From: Algoriphagus sp. AGSA1
GTDB lineage: Bacteria; Bacteroidota; Bacteroidia; Cytophagales; Cyclobacteriaceae
NCBI RefSeq assembly: GCF_021390545.1
Contig: NZ_JAJUWR010000005.1
Location: forward strand, 1 to 64,000
Length of the DNA stretch: 64,000 bases
Direction: 5' to 3'
Part shown: positions 35,176 through 44,909 of the stretch, in pieces
Layout of the letters: every line of letters starts with the position of its first letter
Numbering within the stretch: position 1 is the first letter of the stretch
Notes under the pieces: generated by a model
The model's input: only the letters and a program-made list of their open reading frames with translations
Told to the model about the DNA's origin: nothing
The model's database searches: none
Made by a program: the position numbers and the translations under genes

Positions 35176-36456
35176 ATGAACCATTCACACAACCAAAAAT
35201 TCCGACAAAAGCGACAGCTGCTGATGATGATCCCTATCCTGACTGTCCCCTTCCTGACCCTGACCTTTTGGGCATTGGGAGGAGGCAAAAACCCGGGTGA
35301 TTTCCCAATTGATTCTGCACAGAAAGGCTTCAATCTGGAGCTTCCGGGAATATCAGAAGCAGGGGAAAAACCCCTAGACAAAATGGGACATTACCAACGC
35401 TCCCTTGCCGACTCCAGCCGATACTTTCAGGAAGTCAAAAAAGACCCCTACTACCGGATGGCTTTCAATGCCGAGACTGAAAGTAAATCCCATCCATCCT
35501 TGGAATCACCGGAGATAGATAAACCATCAAGTCAACACCTTTCCAACAACCTGTACAGTGATACCCAGGAAGAATTGATTATGGAAAGACTGGAAGTACT
35601 CAACAGAACCCTTTCTGAAAGTCCTGAACCCGTGACTACAGCAGCTGCTTATCCTGATGAAGTCAGTACTACTGCCTCAATGCAATCAAACTCAGGATTG
35701 GAGGCAGATCTGGACCGGCTGGACCAAATGATGCAGCAGATGCAGCGTACCAACGCCCAGCCAGATCCCGAATTTCAGCAGATGGCAGAACTGCTGGACA
35801 AGATCCTCGACATCCAGCATCCAGAACGGGTGCAGCAACGGGTGGAAGCAAAACGAAAAGCAATTGTCTCAGATCAAAGCCCAGTCATTTCACCAATTCC
35901 CACCCCCCAATCCACCAGCCTGGATAACTCATCACCAAATGAAAGTCTGACCCAAAACGGTTTCTTTGGATTGGAATCAAGTGTAGTTACACCCAATGTA
36001 TCCCAATCGATCAAGGCGGTAATTCATGAGGAACAAACCCTGGTTTCAGGAGAAACGGTCAGGTTGCGTTTAACCCAAGAAACTACTATTGCAGGAGTAA
36101 TCATCCCCAAAGACCAGCTGGTGTATGGTGTAGCTTCCTTGAACGGAGACAGACTGAAGATTTCCATCCGCAATATCCGGGTAGCCAATGCTATTATCCC
36201 TGTAGATCTTCGCATCCACGATGCCGATGGCATGGAAGGAATACGGATTCCCGGCTCCATCCCACAGCAAGTCAGTACGCAATCAGGAAGTCAGGCCTTA
36301 CAGGGAATAGGTTTGAGCACCTTTGACAATTCCCTGGAAGCCCAGGCTACCACTGCCGGGATAGAAACCGCAAAAAGCTTTCTGGGCAAAAAAATCAGGC
36401 AGGTCAAAATAAATCTCAAAGCAGGCTATCAGGTCTGGATTGTTGAAAACAAGTAA
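35176..36456 (+). CDS. traM: TraM, VirB10-like conjugation protein
   Basis: 426 aa. Membrane span near 17-37 (MMIPILTVPFLTLTFWALG), a Pro/Ser/Gln-rich periplasmic stalk to about residue 270, and a C-terminal beta domain from about 275 (VSQSIKAVIHEEQTLVSGETV) with IPKDQLVYGVASLNGDRLKI. This layout is that of the conjugative-transposon TraM family (VirB10-like). It starts 2 bp after traK. Confidence 0.92.
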   Translation: MNHSHNQKFRQKRQLLMMIPILTVPFLTLTFWALGGGKNPGDFPIDSAQKGFNLELPGISEAGEKPLDKMGHYQRSLADSSRYFQEVKKDPYYRMAFNAETESKSHPSLESPEIDKPSSQHLSNNLYSDTQEELIMERLEVLNRTLSESPEPVTTAAAYPDEVSTTASMQSNSGLEADLDRLDQMMQQMQRTNAQPDPEFQQMAELLDKILDIQHPERVQQRVEAKRKAIVSDQSPVISPIPTPQSTSLDNSSPNESLTQNGFFGLESSVVTPNVSQSIKAVIHEEQTLVSGETVRLRLTQETTIAGVIIPKDQLVYGVASLNGDRLKISIRNIRVANAIIPVDLRIHDADGMEGIRIPGSIPQQVSTQSGSQALQGIGLSTFDNSLEAQATTAGIETAKSFLGKKIRQVKINLKAGYQVWIVENK

Positions 36457-36485
36457 TTATTCCCCGACTCCTTAAATCTAATCAC

Positions 36486-37325
36486 ATGAAAATTACCCAT
36501 CTCATTTTATTTGCCGCCTTGGGCCTGCTTATTACCGTTGATTTAACCGCACAAGGGATTTCCAGTGGCACATCACAGACAATTCCTGTTTCCCAGCTCC
36601 AGATCAGCGATCAGATGACCACCAACCTGATCTTCCCCTATGCTATAAAAAGCGTAGACCGGGGAAATCGCAACATTTTGGTCCAGAAAGCCAATGCCGT
36701 TGAAAACATCCTGCAGGTAAAAGCTGAAAACAGCGGATTGCAAAACAGCAATCTCACAGTAATAACTGAGGATGGAAGCTTCTATTCCTTTACGGTGGAG
36801 TACCTGGAAGTTCCCCACAACCTCAATCTGAAAATCCAGCAAGCAGTCAAGTCAGACTTGGCAGATTTTGGGAATCAGATTCAGGCAGAATCTGAATTGG
36901 CAGAAACCGCAAATAAGGTAGCCATGAAAAACAGGTCCATGCGGGCCCTTCGCCAGCGGAGGTTTTTGACAGGGATTGCGCTGACAGGAATTTACATTGA
37001 AAAAGACCTGCTTTACTTTCAGATCAGGCTGGAAAACCAGACCAACATCCCTTACGACATCGAGCAGTTTCGACTGTTTATACTGGACAATAAGCAAAGC
37101 AAACGCAGCGCATCCCAGGAGCTGGAACAGTCTCCACTCTTGGTATATGGGGATGCAGCTCGCATCCCTGCCCAATCCACCCAAACGCTGGTTGTTGCAC
37201 TCCCCAAATTCACCATTCCCGATCAAAAGCACCTGAAAATCGAACTGATGGAAGAAAACGGAGGACGACACCTAAAGATCAAAGTAAAAAACCGACACCT
37301 GATGAACGCCATACAGGTGGATTAG
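36486..37325 (+). CDS. traN: TraN, VirB9-like (DUF4138) conjugation protein
   Basis: 279 aa with a signal peptide (about 7-23). The N-terminal half contains TTNLIFPYAIKSVDRGN and LVQKANAVENILQVKA, a DUF4138 feature; the C-terminal half is an all-beta domain (IPAQSTQTLVVALPKF). Expected outer-membrane-side partner of TraM. The operon stays collinear but from here lacks traO, a lysozyme-like gene and any relaxase in the window. Confidence 0.92.
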   Translation: MKITHLILFAALGLLITVDLTAQGISSGTSQTIPVSQLQISDQMTTNLIFPYAIKSVDRGNRNILVQKANAVENILQVKAENSGLQNSNLTVITEDGSFYSFTVEYLEVPHNLNLKIQQAVKSDLADFGNQIQAESELAETANKVAMKNRSMRALRQRRFLTGIALTGIYIEKDLLYFQIRLENQTNIPYDIEQFRLFILDNKQSKRSASQELEQSPLLVYGDAARIPAQSTQTLVVALPKFTIPDQKHLKIELMEENGGRHLKIKVKNRHLMNAIQVD

Positions 37326-37386
37326 AAGTGCTGTCAAGTTGACAACATTTCACATACCTATACTTTAACCAAAAAACACAAACACC

Positions 37387-38166
37387 ATGAACGAGCAAAA
37401 CTTTGATTACCTCAAAAACCAGGTCAAGTACAGCGGATTCGGAGATTCGCTGGAAGCTCCCCTGAAAGAACAGATCCAAAAAGGAGGACCTGATTTCTCA
37501 CTCAAGCATCAGGCTGATTTCGGGGGCGATACGGTCGATGCCAATCTCCACTTCAGAAAATCCGCCATGACAGATATGTATTTCTTCAACAAATACGATC
37601 TGAGCCTTACCAAATCAGGACAGGACGAACCTGCCATCAACCAGACTTTCTACATCGGAAAGGACAACAACATCACCCTGAAAGAGGGGTATAATCTCTT
37701 GGACGGACGCGCAGTCAACAAGGACCTGGTCAACAAGGAGCAGGAAAAATACAATGCCTGGGTGCAGTTAAATTTTATGGAAACCGACAATCAGGGAAAC
37801 TTTAAACTCAAGCAGTTCCATGAGAATTATGGATTTGACCTGAATAAAGCGCTGGAAAAACACCCGATCAAGGAGCTGAATAACCCTGAAGATTTATCCA
37901 GGCTGCAGGATTCACTTAAAAAAGGAAACCGCCAATCGGTCACATTCCAATTGGAAGGCGGTGAGCAAAAACGCTATCTAGAAGCAAGTCCCCAGTTCAA
38001 AAACCTCAACGTGTATGACTCCAACCAGATGAGGACTTCAGAATCAAAAAAAGAAACAGCCTCAGCATCTCAGTCTAAATCCCAGAAAAAAGATGTGGCT
38101 GAGGAATCGGAAGATTTACCCTCGAAGAAGACAAGAAAAAGGAAAAGGGCAGGAATAGCCGGTTGA
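37387..38166 (+). CDS. Conjugative-element accessory protein (DUF3945-like)
   Basis: 259 aa, cytosolic, lacking a membrane segment. The stretch KYLEASPQFKNLNVYD-like near 200-215, YDLSLTKSG and NKEQEKYNAWVQLNF is reminiscent of DUF3945-type proteins of Bacteroidetes elements. The last 30 residues are strongly basic (KKTRKRKRAGIAG), suggesting nucleic-acid contact. It follows traN by 61 bp. Family name is tentative. Confidence 0.55.
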   Translation: MNEQNFDYLKNQVKYSGFGDSLEAPLKEQIQKGGPDFSLKHQADFGGDTVDANLHFRKSAMTDMYFFNKYDLSLTKSGQDEPAINQTFYIGKDNNITLKEGYNLLDGRAVNKDLVNKEQEKYNAWVQLNFMETDNQGNFKLKQFHENYGFDLNKALEKHPIKELNNPEDLSRLQDSLKKGNRQSVTFQLEGGEQKRYLEASPQFKNLNVYDSNQMRTSESKKETASASQSKSQKKDVAEESEDLPSKKTRKRKRAGIAG

Positions 38167-38178
38167 TTCACCCCCAAG

Positions 38179-38481
38179 ATGGAGCAGATAAAAAAAGCAC
38201 TGGAGAACTTTATGGACGGGATTGATAAAGATCCAAGGATCAGTCTGTCCCATATAGGGCTGTTCTCCGTGCTACTCCATGTAAGGGAAGAATTTGATGG
38301 AAAAGAACCCTTTCCAATCAGGCGGGAAGAGCTAATGAAATCAGCCAAGATATCCAGCACTGCCACTTATTTTAAAATCATCCGTCAGCTCCACGAATAC
38401 GGATATATCCACTACCTGCCTACTTTCAACCGGATGAGCCAAAGCAGGGTAAGCTTATCCTCCAAAGAGAATAATGACTAA
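38179..38481 (+). CDS. Small winged-helix-like protein A
   Basis: 100 aa. Helix-rich N-terminus, then FPIRREELMKSAKISSTATYFKIIRQLHEYGYI, a recognition-helix-and-wing type pattern, and a strand tail RVSLSS. It resembles the protein at 38783-39061 in both order and sequence (a hydrophobic helix, FPI/FQI-R-R, SxxATY/TYH, GY/GLV-YLP/YQP). Starts 12 bp after the previous gene. Probably an element regulator. Confidence 0.6.
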   Translation: MEQIKKALENFMDGIDKDPRISLSHIGLFSVLLHVREEFDGKEPFPIRREELMKSAKISSTATYFKIIRQLHEYGYIHYLPTFNRMSQSRVSLSSKENND

Positions 38482-38514
38482 AACAAAATCTAGAGAACCT
38501 GAAAATAAAAAACC

Positions 38515-38772
38515 ATGGAAACCATCACCAAAGAAGACCTTGAAACACTACGCTTTCAGCTGTTTGCCGATCTGAAGGAACTTCTGGAAAAACAGGATCA
38601 ACCCAAGGCTGAAAGCAAAGAATGGTTAAGAAGCAGGGATGTCAAAAAAATGCTGAGCATCTCCGATGCAGCCTTGCAGAACTTACGTATCCGGGGAGTA
38701 GTGCATCCTGTCAAAATCTCGGGACTTTATTACTACAAAACAGAAGAGCTGAAATCACTTTTTAAAAAATAA
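38515..38772 (+). CDS. HTH_17/excisionase-like helix-turn-helix protein
   Basis: 85 aa. The C-terminal half reads RSRDVKKMLSISDAALQNLRIRG then VHPVKISGLYYYKTEELKSL, a MerR-type helix-turn-helix as in the HTH_17/excisionase family. A small helical N-terminus (about 1-40) precedes it. Likely a transcriptional switch or excision factor of the element. Confidence 0.7.
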   Translation: METITKEDLETLRFQLFADLKELLEKQDQPKAESKEWLRSRDVKKMLSISDAALQNLRIRGVVHPVKISGLYYYKTEELKSLFKK

Positions 38773-38782
38773 AAATTGATTT

Positions 38783-39061
38783 ATGGAATCCCTAAGAATG
38801 GAATATTTAGTGGAAAGGATTGTAAAAGAACGTGGTCTGCAACCTAGCCGGACTTCTGTATTCTTAGCGATGCTCCAACTTTGGAAAGAACAAAAGCACC
38901 GTAACCCGTTTCAGATTTCCAGACGTAAAATCATGAAGCTTTCAGGGATCAAAAGCATTGTAACCTATCATACCTGCATCAGTGAATTAAAAGACCGGGG
39001 GCTTGTGGAATATCAGCCTTCGTACCATCCGAAATTGGGGAGTAAGGTGAGATTGAAGTAA
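38783..39061 (+). CDS. Small winged-helix-like protein B
   Basis: 92 aa. FQISRRKIMKLSGIKSIVTYHTCISELKDRGLVEYQP is a winged-helix pattern and a diverged copy of protein A (38179-38481). It closes the cluster of three small regulators, 10 bp after the HTH_17 gene. Role inferred as regulation or plasmid-like partition of the element. Confidence 0.6.
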   Translation: MESLRMEYLVERIVKERGLQPSRTSVFLAMLQLWKEQKHRNPFQISRRKIMKLSGIKSIVTYHTCISELKDRGLVEYQPSYHPKLGSKVRLK

Positions 39062-39706
39062 AAAAAATAGAAAGATCAGTTTTAACAAATAATTGGTTTA
39101 AAACTAATAGCATATTCCATAAACTTTGTCAAACCGAAAAACCACTAATCCAAATAAGAAGGCACGCCAAATTTTAAACATTTTTTTAAACCCTTTACCT
39201 TTTTAACTATGCAATTCACACCTTCTTGTTAGCCACTGAGTCATTATGATCATCAAATCTCCCGAAACTGGTTAACACTTATAGTTTATATCGCTAAAGG
39301 CAAAGCTCAGAACTAAGTATTATTTTATAGCTGTCTCAGATCTACTCTAAGTCAACTGAAACACGAAACATCTTTTTGGATACTTACATAAGCACAAACA
39401 CCATAGCCATATCTTCAAAAACATTATTATCTACTGACGCTGAGTTGAACTTTTAAGGGAATTTCTCCGGCTGCACTCACTTCATCCGTATAATTTTCCA
39501 GCGCTAAACCAGAAATGCTTTGCAAATTCTTATAAGTTTTTATAACTAACATTAGCTCATTCATATTTGATGATCTGATATATCGGTTAGTATATGAAAG
39601 GCGATTTCCAAGCAAATAACTTTCGGTTAATCACAAAGTTTGATAAGCTAAAAGCCTCGAATTCATTACTATTTAGCCTATTTTTTCACATTGTTACATC
39701 GTGGCT
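39062..39706. other. AT-rich non-coding region at the right limit of the element
   Basis: 645 bp, about 30% G+C, no gene with support. A minus-strand stretch around 39427-39615 (SYTNRYIRSSN, EVSAAGEIPLKVQLSVSR before a stop) is protein-like but lacks a start of any credibility and may be a relic. The element's end may lie here; no tRNA or direct repeat was found by eye. Confidence 0.35.
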
Positions 39707-40192
39707 TTATTTCGCTTGTCTATTTAGAAATGAAGAATACATCCACACTAATTTTTCTTGTTCTCTGATATAATCACTCATTAGTGCATTTGTTCCCTCG
39801 TCATCAGCGTCTGAAGATATTGTAAGTAATTCTCGCTGAAGAACGATTGTTGTTTGAAAAGAAGCTAAAATGTCTCCTACAGCTTTTATTCCGTCACTAA
39901 CTTGCACACTCTCCTTTATTTTTGAAGTAGTGCGATAGTCGGCATAATTATGCTTTGGCGTATGTCCTAAAGTCAAAATTCGCTCTGCAACTTCGTCTAT
40001 TTTCAAAAGTAAGTCATTATACAACTCTTCAAATTTCAAATGTAGTTCAAAGAACTTCTCTCCTTTTATGTTCCAATGATAGCCACGGGTATTTTGGTAA
40101 AAGATGGAATAGTTTGCCAAGAGTTCATTCAGTTTTTCCGCTAAATGTTTTGCTTTATCCTTATCAAGTCCGATTAAGTTTGTATTGTCCAT
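39707..40192 (-). CDS. dps: Dps-family ferritin-like DNA-binding protein
   Basis: 161 aa. Ferritin-like four-helix bundle; YHWNIKGEKFFELHLKFEELYND (residues 39-61) carries the conserved His and the H-x7-8-E-x-x-Y/D ferroxidase site of Dps at the dimer interface. Oxidises Fe2+ with H2O2 and protects DNA. Single-gene unit; the leader is AT-rich with no clear operator. Confidence 0.95.
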   Translation of the reverse strand: MDNTNLIGLDKDKAKHLAEKLNELLANYSIFYQNTRGYHWNIKGEKFFELHLKFEELYNDLLLKIDEVAERILTLGHTPKHNYADYRTTSKIKESVQVSDGIKAVGDILASFQTTIVLQRELLTISSDADDEGTNALMSDYIREQEKLVWMYSSFLNRQAK

Positions 40193-40475
40193 TTTACTAT
40201 TTTTTAGTTTGTTTATTATGAGTAAAGTTATAATTGAGTTAGTTCATATTTTGTAACATAAATCACTACAAGTTGCAAAATTCCATTTTAAAAATCTGTC
40301 AGTCAATTTTATCCTACATTTTTGCCAGCTTGCAGTTAACTTACCTCTTTACACAACAGGAAAATGTAAGATAAAGTCGATAAGATTCATGGAATTGGCT
40401 GATCTAAAAAAACAAAAATCATTTCGCAACCTACTCTCAGAACTTGGGTTTAATTGAATTCATGCACTAAACTAA

Positions 40476-41582
40476 TTATAAATTATTTTCCAGAAACTTC
40501 TGCAGTTGCGGTCCGCGAAGATTTTTTCCGACTATTTTGCCATTGGGATCGATCATAAAGGATGCGGGAATTGCGGTGATGTTATACAAACGGCCAACTT
40601 CACTATCCCACATTTTGAGATCCGATAATTGCGTCCAAACCAATTTATCATTTTTTATGGCCTTGAGCCATGCATCACGATCCTTGTCTAGGGATAAGCC
40701 TAAAACAGTAAAACCTTTGTCTTTAAACTTATGATATTGTTCGACAATGTTGGGATTCTCCTGGCGACAGGGAGCACACCAGGCAGCCCAGAAATCCAAA
40801 AGAACATAGTTCCCCCTAAAGTCTGAAAGACTAACCTCCTCTCCTTCTGGAGTTAATGAGCTAAAATCTGGTGCCTTTTGCCCGATACTTAAAGGTTTAA
40901 TCTCTTTCATTTGGGTGGCAATAGACTGAACTTCCTGATTAAATTTAAACTTGCCCTGTATATCTTCCATATAGTTGATCATTTCTTGTTCGTAGCTCGT
41001 AGGATCGACGGAATATAAGGTCAGCATAGCGTAAAACCCCGCCAAATTATTCTCGTTTCTTCTGGAAAAGGGCAAAATCTGCTTTGAAAGCTCCCTCACA
41101 AAGAATACATTTTTTTCAATTAAATAATTTTGGATTTCGGGCGTGCCCTCACCGGCATTAATGCGCTCTTGTAATTCCACTTGTAGGCCGTTTTGTTGGG
41201 TGCGGAAAGTTTCAGTGATCGTGTGAAGCTCCTTCATTTTAACCGATGCATCCGACCCCCCCACCGTATAGTTACCTGGGTCATTAAGGTCGGCCCAAAA
41301 CTCTATTTCTTCCCCGTTTTTTGCTATTAGCATATATTGCTGCTGCCCCACTTGCAGGGAGTATAAGGCTGAATGGGGTGAGCTACTTTCAAATTTAAAT
41401 TTGCCTCCATTTTCCAATATGATGGATTGGCTGGCGGTTTCTCCCTCAAACAGCTTTATGCTTTTGATTTCCCCCGCATTTTCAATTTGACCATTTATAA
41501 TAAATTTATCATCCTCTTTGGAGTCACAGGAAATAAGGAAGATCAGGGTGAATATTTTCGTAATTACCAATCCTATTTTCAT
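40476..41582 (-). CDS. DUF4369/TlpA-type thioredoxin-like lipoprotein
   Basis: 368 aa. Lipobox at FLISCDS with Cys19, so a lipid-anchored periplasmic protein. The N-terminal 120 residues are a DUF4369-like beta domain; the C-terminus (about 235-368) is AhpC/TSA-TlpA, with WAAWCAPCRQENP active site and a cis-Pro region IPASFMIDPNGKIVG. Likely a thiol-disulfide reductase; it follows dsbD on the same strand by 24 bp. Confidence 0.92.
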   Translation of the reverse strand: MKIGLVITKIFTLIFLISCDSKEDDKFIINGQIENAGEIKSIKLFEGETASQSIILENGGKFKFESSSPHSALYSLQVGQQQYMLIAKNGEEIEFWADLNDPGNYTVGGSDASVKMKELHTITETFRTQQNGLQVELQERINAGEGTPEIQNYLIEKNVFFVRELSKQILPFSRRNENNLAGFYAMLTLYSVDPTSYEQEMINYMEDIQGKFKFNQEVQSIATQMKEIKPLSIGQKAPDFSSLTPEGEEVSLSDFRGNYVLLDFWAAWCAPCRQENPNIVEQYHKFKDKGFTVLGLSLDKDRDAWLKAIKNDKLVWTQLSDLKMWDSEVGRLYNITAIPASFMIDPNGKIVGKNLRGPQLQKFLENNL

Positions 41583-41606
41583 AGTTCTATCACTTAATGT
41601 TATTTA

Positions 41607-43634
41607 CTAGTTATATTTCTTTTTGTAAGCTTCTGTCCCGCTTTGTAAGAAACGTTCATATTCTTGTATGCTTAGATCAAAGGCTGTCGGCGGCACTAAT
41701 GTTTTGCCATCTTCACCCACGATCACGTAATAAGGCTGTGAGTTGGTTCCGTATACGGAGGCCTGCATATCGCTCCATTTCTGACCTATCCGAGTAATTC
41801 TCTTTCCGCTGAACGATGAAACATATTTCTCTGATTCTTCAAGCTCTGTTTTGTCATCTACATATAGCGAAATCAACACATAATCTGACTTTAATTGATT
41901 GAGTACAGAAGGATCCGGCCAAACTGATGCTTCCATTTTACGGCAGTTCACACAACTCCATCCCGTAAAATCTATCAATGCCGGCTTGCCTACTTTTCTT
42001 GCATAATCAAGCCCTTCCTGATAATCGTAGAAAGCATTCAGGCCATGCGGGGCATGGAATAAATCAGCGTATTTTTTCCCGGATGATTGACTATCAATCT
42101 CACTGGTTGCATGACTCTCATAGGTAAGCTGGTTCAGATCGAAATCCTGCGTGGTCTGAGGGGGTAGCCATGCACTTATCCCTTTCAGAGGAGCCCCCCA
42201 AATGCCTGGTATCATATATATGGTAAAAGAAAATACCACCAGAGCAAAAAACAATCGGGGCATAGAAGTAATGTTTTCCTTATCTGCTTCCGAAAGTCTT
42301 AGCTTACCCAACAAATAGAACCCGAACAATGAGAATATTGAAATCCAGATTGCCAGGAAAATATCTCGGTCGAGTATTCCCCAATGATAGGCCAGATCAA
42401 CGTTTGATAAAAACTTAAAGGCCAAGGCTAGCTCTAAGAAACCAAGTGACACCTTCACCGTGTTAAGCCAACCGCCAGATTTGGGCATCTCCTTTAAAAA
42501 AGAAGGAAAGAGCGCAAACAGGACAAACGGAATTGCCAATGCTACCGAAAAGCCCAACATGCCAAAAGCCGGCCCCATTAGGGAGCCCTTTGATACCGCA
42601 TCAACCAGGAGAAAGCCGATGATTGGTCCTGTACAGGAAAAAGAAACCAAAGCCAATGTAAAGGCCATAAAAAAGATTCCGATTAGTCCACCCCGGTTTG
42701 ATTTGGAATCTACCCTATTTACCAAACTCGAAGGCAGAGTTATTTCAAAGGCACCTAAGAAAGAAACCGCAAAGACTAAAATGATGAAAAAGAAAACCAA
42801 ATTAAACAATGCACTGCTTGCTGCCTCGTTTAATGCTGAAGTACCGAAGACCATCGTGATTACGATCCCCAATACAACATAGATTACTATTATCGATATG
42901 CCATAGATAATGGCATTTACTATTCCTTTGGGTCGGCTCTTGCTTTGTTTAGTGAAAAAAGATACCGTGAGAGGTACCATTGGATAAATGCATGGCATAA
43001 GAAAGGCCGCAAAGCCTCCCATTAATCCAGCTATGAAAATTCCCCACAATGTTTCATTACCTGACTGATTAGCTGCAATAAGACCATCAGTTGACCATGA
43101 CTCACCGCCAAAAGTCTCTTCCTCTTTATATTTTTCCTCCTTCCCTTCCATATCAGTGCTTCCAACACTACCGTTGGAAGCAAATGACACTTCAAAAGGG
43201 ACCTCATCTGGTGGAAGGCAATTCGCATCATTACAGACCATGAATTCCACGGTACCTGCAATTTCAACATTGGGCTCAGTGAGTTTTACCTTTTGAGAGA
43301 ATCTGACTTTTGATTTATGCCAGGCTATCTGCATGTCGAAATTTGGATCGAATGCTGTAATCGCCTCCGGACTCTCCTTGATGGTACCGCTCAAAAGGTA
43401 GCCTGTCCCTTCTTTAAATGTAAATTTCGTAGGTATAGGGCCGCCTTCTTCGATAAACTGCGAATAAATGTGCCATCCAGGTTTTAATTGGGCTGTTATT
43501 ACTACAGTCGCTTCGTTTTTACTTATATCTTCAACGGTCGTCTCCCATTTAATAGGATCATAGATTTGAGCATTGGCATAGACTACCCGTATAACAACCA
43601 AAAAGAGTGTTACTAGTATTTTTTTCATTTTCAT
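41607..43634 (-). CDS. dsbD: DsbD-like thiol:disulfide interchange protein
   Basis: 675 aa. Signal peptide, N-terminal DsbD-alpha domain (about 25-155) with two Cys in VCNDANCLPPDE, a central 8-TM CcdA-like domain (about 200-470) with the redox Cys in LMPCIYPMVP and SCTGPIIGF, and a C-terminal thioredoxin with TGWSCVNCRKME. Carries electrons from cytosolic thioredoxin to periplasmic partners, here probably the TlpA-like proteins on either side. Start may be 43634 or 43628, both ATG. Confidence 0.94.
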   Translation of the reverse strand: MKMKKILVTLFLVVIRVVYANAQIYDPIKWETTVEDISKNEATVVITAQLKPGWHIYSQFIEEGGPIPTKFTFKEGTGYLLSGTIKESPEAITAFDPNFDMQIAWHKSKVRFSQKVKLTEPNVEIAGTVEFMVCNDANCLPPDEVPFEVSFASNGSVGSTDMEGKEEKYKEEETFGGESWSTDGLIAANQSGNETLWGIFIAGLMGGFAAFLMPCIYPMVPLTVSFFTKQSKSRPKGIVNAIIYGISIIVIYVVLGIVITMVFGTSALNEAASSALFNLVFFFIILVFAVSFLGAFEITLPSSLVNRVDSKSNRGGLIGIFFMAFTLALVSFSCTGPIIGFLLVDAVSKGSLMGPAFGMLGFSVALAIPFVLFALFPSFLKEMPKSGGWLNTVKVSLGFLELALAFKFLSNVDLAYHWGILDRDIFLAIWISIFSLFGFYLLGKLRLSEADKENITSMPRLFFALVVFSFTIYMIPGIWGAPLKGISAWLPPQTTQDFDLNQLTYESHATSEIDSQSSGKKYADLFHAPHGLNAFYDYQEGLDYARKVGKPALIDFTGWSCVNCRKMEASVWPDPSVLNQLKSDYVLISLYVDDKTELEESEKYVSSFSGKRITRIGQKWSDMQASVYGTNSQPYYVIVGEDGKTLVPPTAFDLSIQEYERFLQSGTEAYKKKYN

Positions 43635-43779
43635 TCATTTATCAGCTCAATCAGAATGCTTATAAATCCTTTTCCAGACCTCACATTCCTTCATGTTCAA
43701 ATTATTTGGTCCGCCGTAATCACCCTTTGTCGATTTGGGGAAATGATCCCAATAGGCATCCTATCCATTTCTCTAAAAC

Positions 43780-44403
43780 TTATTTTAAACTTTGCAGAAA
43801 TTCCTTAAATCCGGGATCGCTATAATCAGCCATTCCTTTATGTGTCCATGCCAAATTTCCAGCAGCATCAATAACATAAGTAGTAGGTATGGCATTGGAT
43901 TCATACATGGCAGGCAGGTTGCTTGCCGGGGAGTAAATAGGCAGGTCATAGCCTTTTCGTTTATCAAATGCCTTTGCCTTGTCGAAATTCTGATCCAGAG
44001 AAAGCATGACAAAAGCTACCTCATCACCCATTTCTTCATGTAGTTTGTCGATAGTAGGCATTTCTGCTATACAGGGAGGACACCAGGTTGCCCACATATT
44101 CAGAAAGATGACTTTACCCTTAAATTTACTCAGAGAAACAGCCTTGCCCTCTTTATCGATCAGGTTGAAGTCAAAATCTGCCTGGGTAGGTTTTGGCTTC
44201 TGCATTTCATCTAAACTTTGGCCTTCAGTTTTGGCCATTTGTGCATATTGCTCTACATCGGGATCCATCAATCCTGTAGCCAGAAATCCACGCTGGGCAA
44301 AACCAATTACCTCTGCATGCAAACCTGTAGCATAAAGTGTGACTGCTACTGCGGCAACTACTCCATACTGAATCCACTTATTCGTTATTTCCTTATTTTT
44401 CAT
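43780..44403 (-). CDS. TlpA-like thioredoxin-family protein
   Basis: 207 aa. One N-terminal membrane anchor (about 14-33, VVAAVAVTLYATGLHAEV), then a periplasmic redoxin domain with WATWCPPCIAEMP and IPTTYVIDAAGNLAW (cis-Pro). A reductase of periplasmic thiols; the neighbouring DsbD would supply electrons. It lies 145 bp upstream of dsbD on the same strand. Confidence 0.92.
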   Translation of the reverse strand: MKNKEITNKWIQYGVVAAVAVTLYATGLHAEVIGFAQRGFLATGLMDPDVEQYAQMAKTEGQSLDEMQKPKPTQADFDFNLIDKEGKAVSLSKFKGKVIFLNMWATWCPPCIAEMPTIDKLHEEMGDEVAFVMLSLDQNFDKAKAFDKRKGYDLPIYSPASNLPAMYESNAIPTTYVIDAAGNLAWTHKGMADYSDPGFKEFLQSLK

Positions 44404-44430
44404 TTTTGATTTGATTTGATGTTAACTAGG

Positions 44431-44862
44431 TTAAAGACTCAGGCTTTTATAGCCTTTTTTCTGAAGCTGTAAGTTGTAGTGAATACCGTTCTCAACAACC
44501 GTTATTTCTTTGGGAACTTGTGTTCTATCAACCTTGAATTTAGTTAGTGAAAATCCGCAAGCTATGATCCTCACCCCCATTTTTTTAGCATTCTCAACAT
44601 AACCACTTATTTTATCGGGATCTGTAAGATCCTCTACTCCCTTCCCACAAATGATTATTTGAAAATCACCAAAGTTCTTTCCTTCTTCCATTTTGAGAGT
44701 TTCAGCCGTTAAAATTATCGGCTCTAACTGTGGTATTTTTTGGGTTAGTACCACATAATTGTTTGTCCTGTTTGAATCTACCTGCTGTGCTTCCAGTCTG
44801 TTCAAACCAGAAAGCGAAAGCATAACCAAAAGAAGGATATTTATTAATATATTAGTTTTCAT
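44431..44862 (-). CDS. Exported DsrE-like sulfur-relay protein
   Basis: 143 aa, signal peptide (about 8-25). The mature part shows DsrE features: ILTAETLKMEEGKNFGDFQIIICGKGVEDL, then a Cys in IIACGFSLTKFKVD, typical of the DsrE/TusD fold in which that Cys can carry sulfane sulfur. Sits 27 bp upstream of the TlpA-like gene. Sulfur transfer in the periplasm is inferred. Confidence 0.8.
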   Translation of the reverse strand: MKTNILINILLLVMLSLSGLNRLEAQQVDSNRTNNYVVLTQKIPQLEPIILTAETLKMEEGKNFGDFQIIICGKGVEDLTDPDKISGYVENAKKMGVRIIACGFSLTKFKVDRTQVPKEITVVENGIHYNLQLQKKGYKSLSL

Positions 44863-44892
44863 TATTTTTATTATCTGTTTTTTAGCCCCTCC

Positions 44893-44909
44893 CTGACCAG
44901 TCGGGTCAG
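44893..44909. terminator. Short hairpin between efflux and redox operons
   Basis: CTGACC (44893-44898), loop AGTCG, GGTCAG (44904-44909), 6 bp. Weak evidence for a transcription end on the minus strand, as no U tract follows. Confidence 0.3.

Noticed and set aside
39427-39615. 62-codon minus-strand frame at the right limit of the element
   Set aside because: It is protein-like in part but closed by a stop upstream, with no believable start; kept only as a possible relic.
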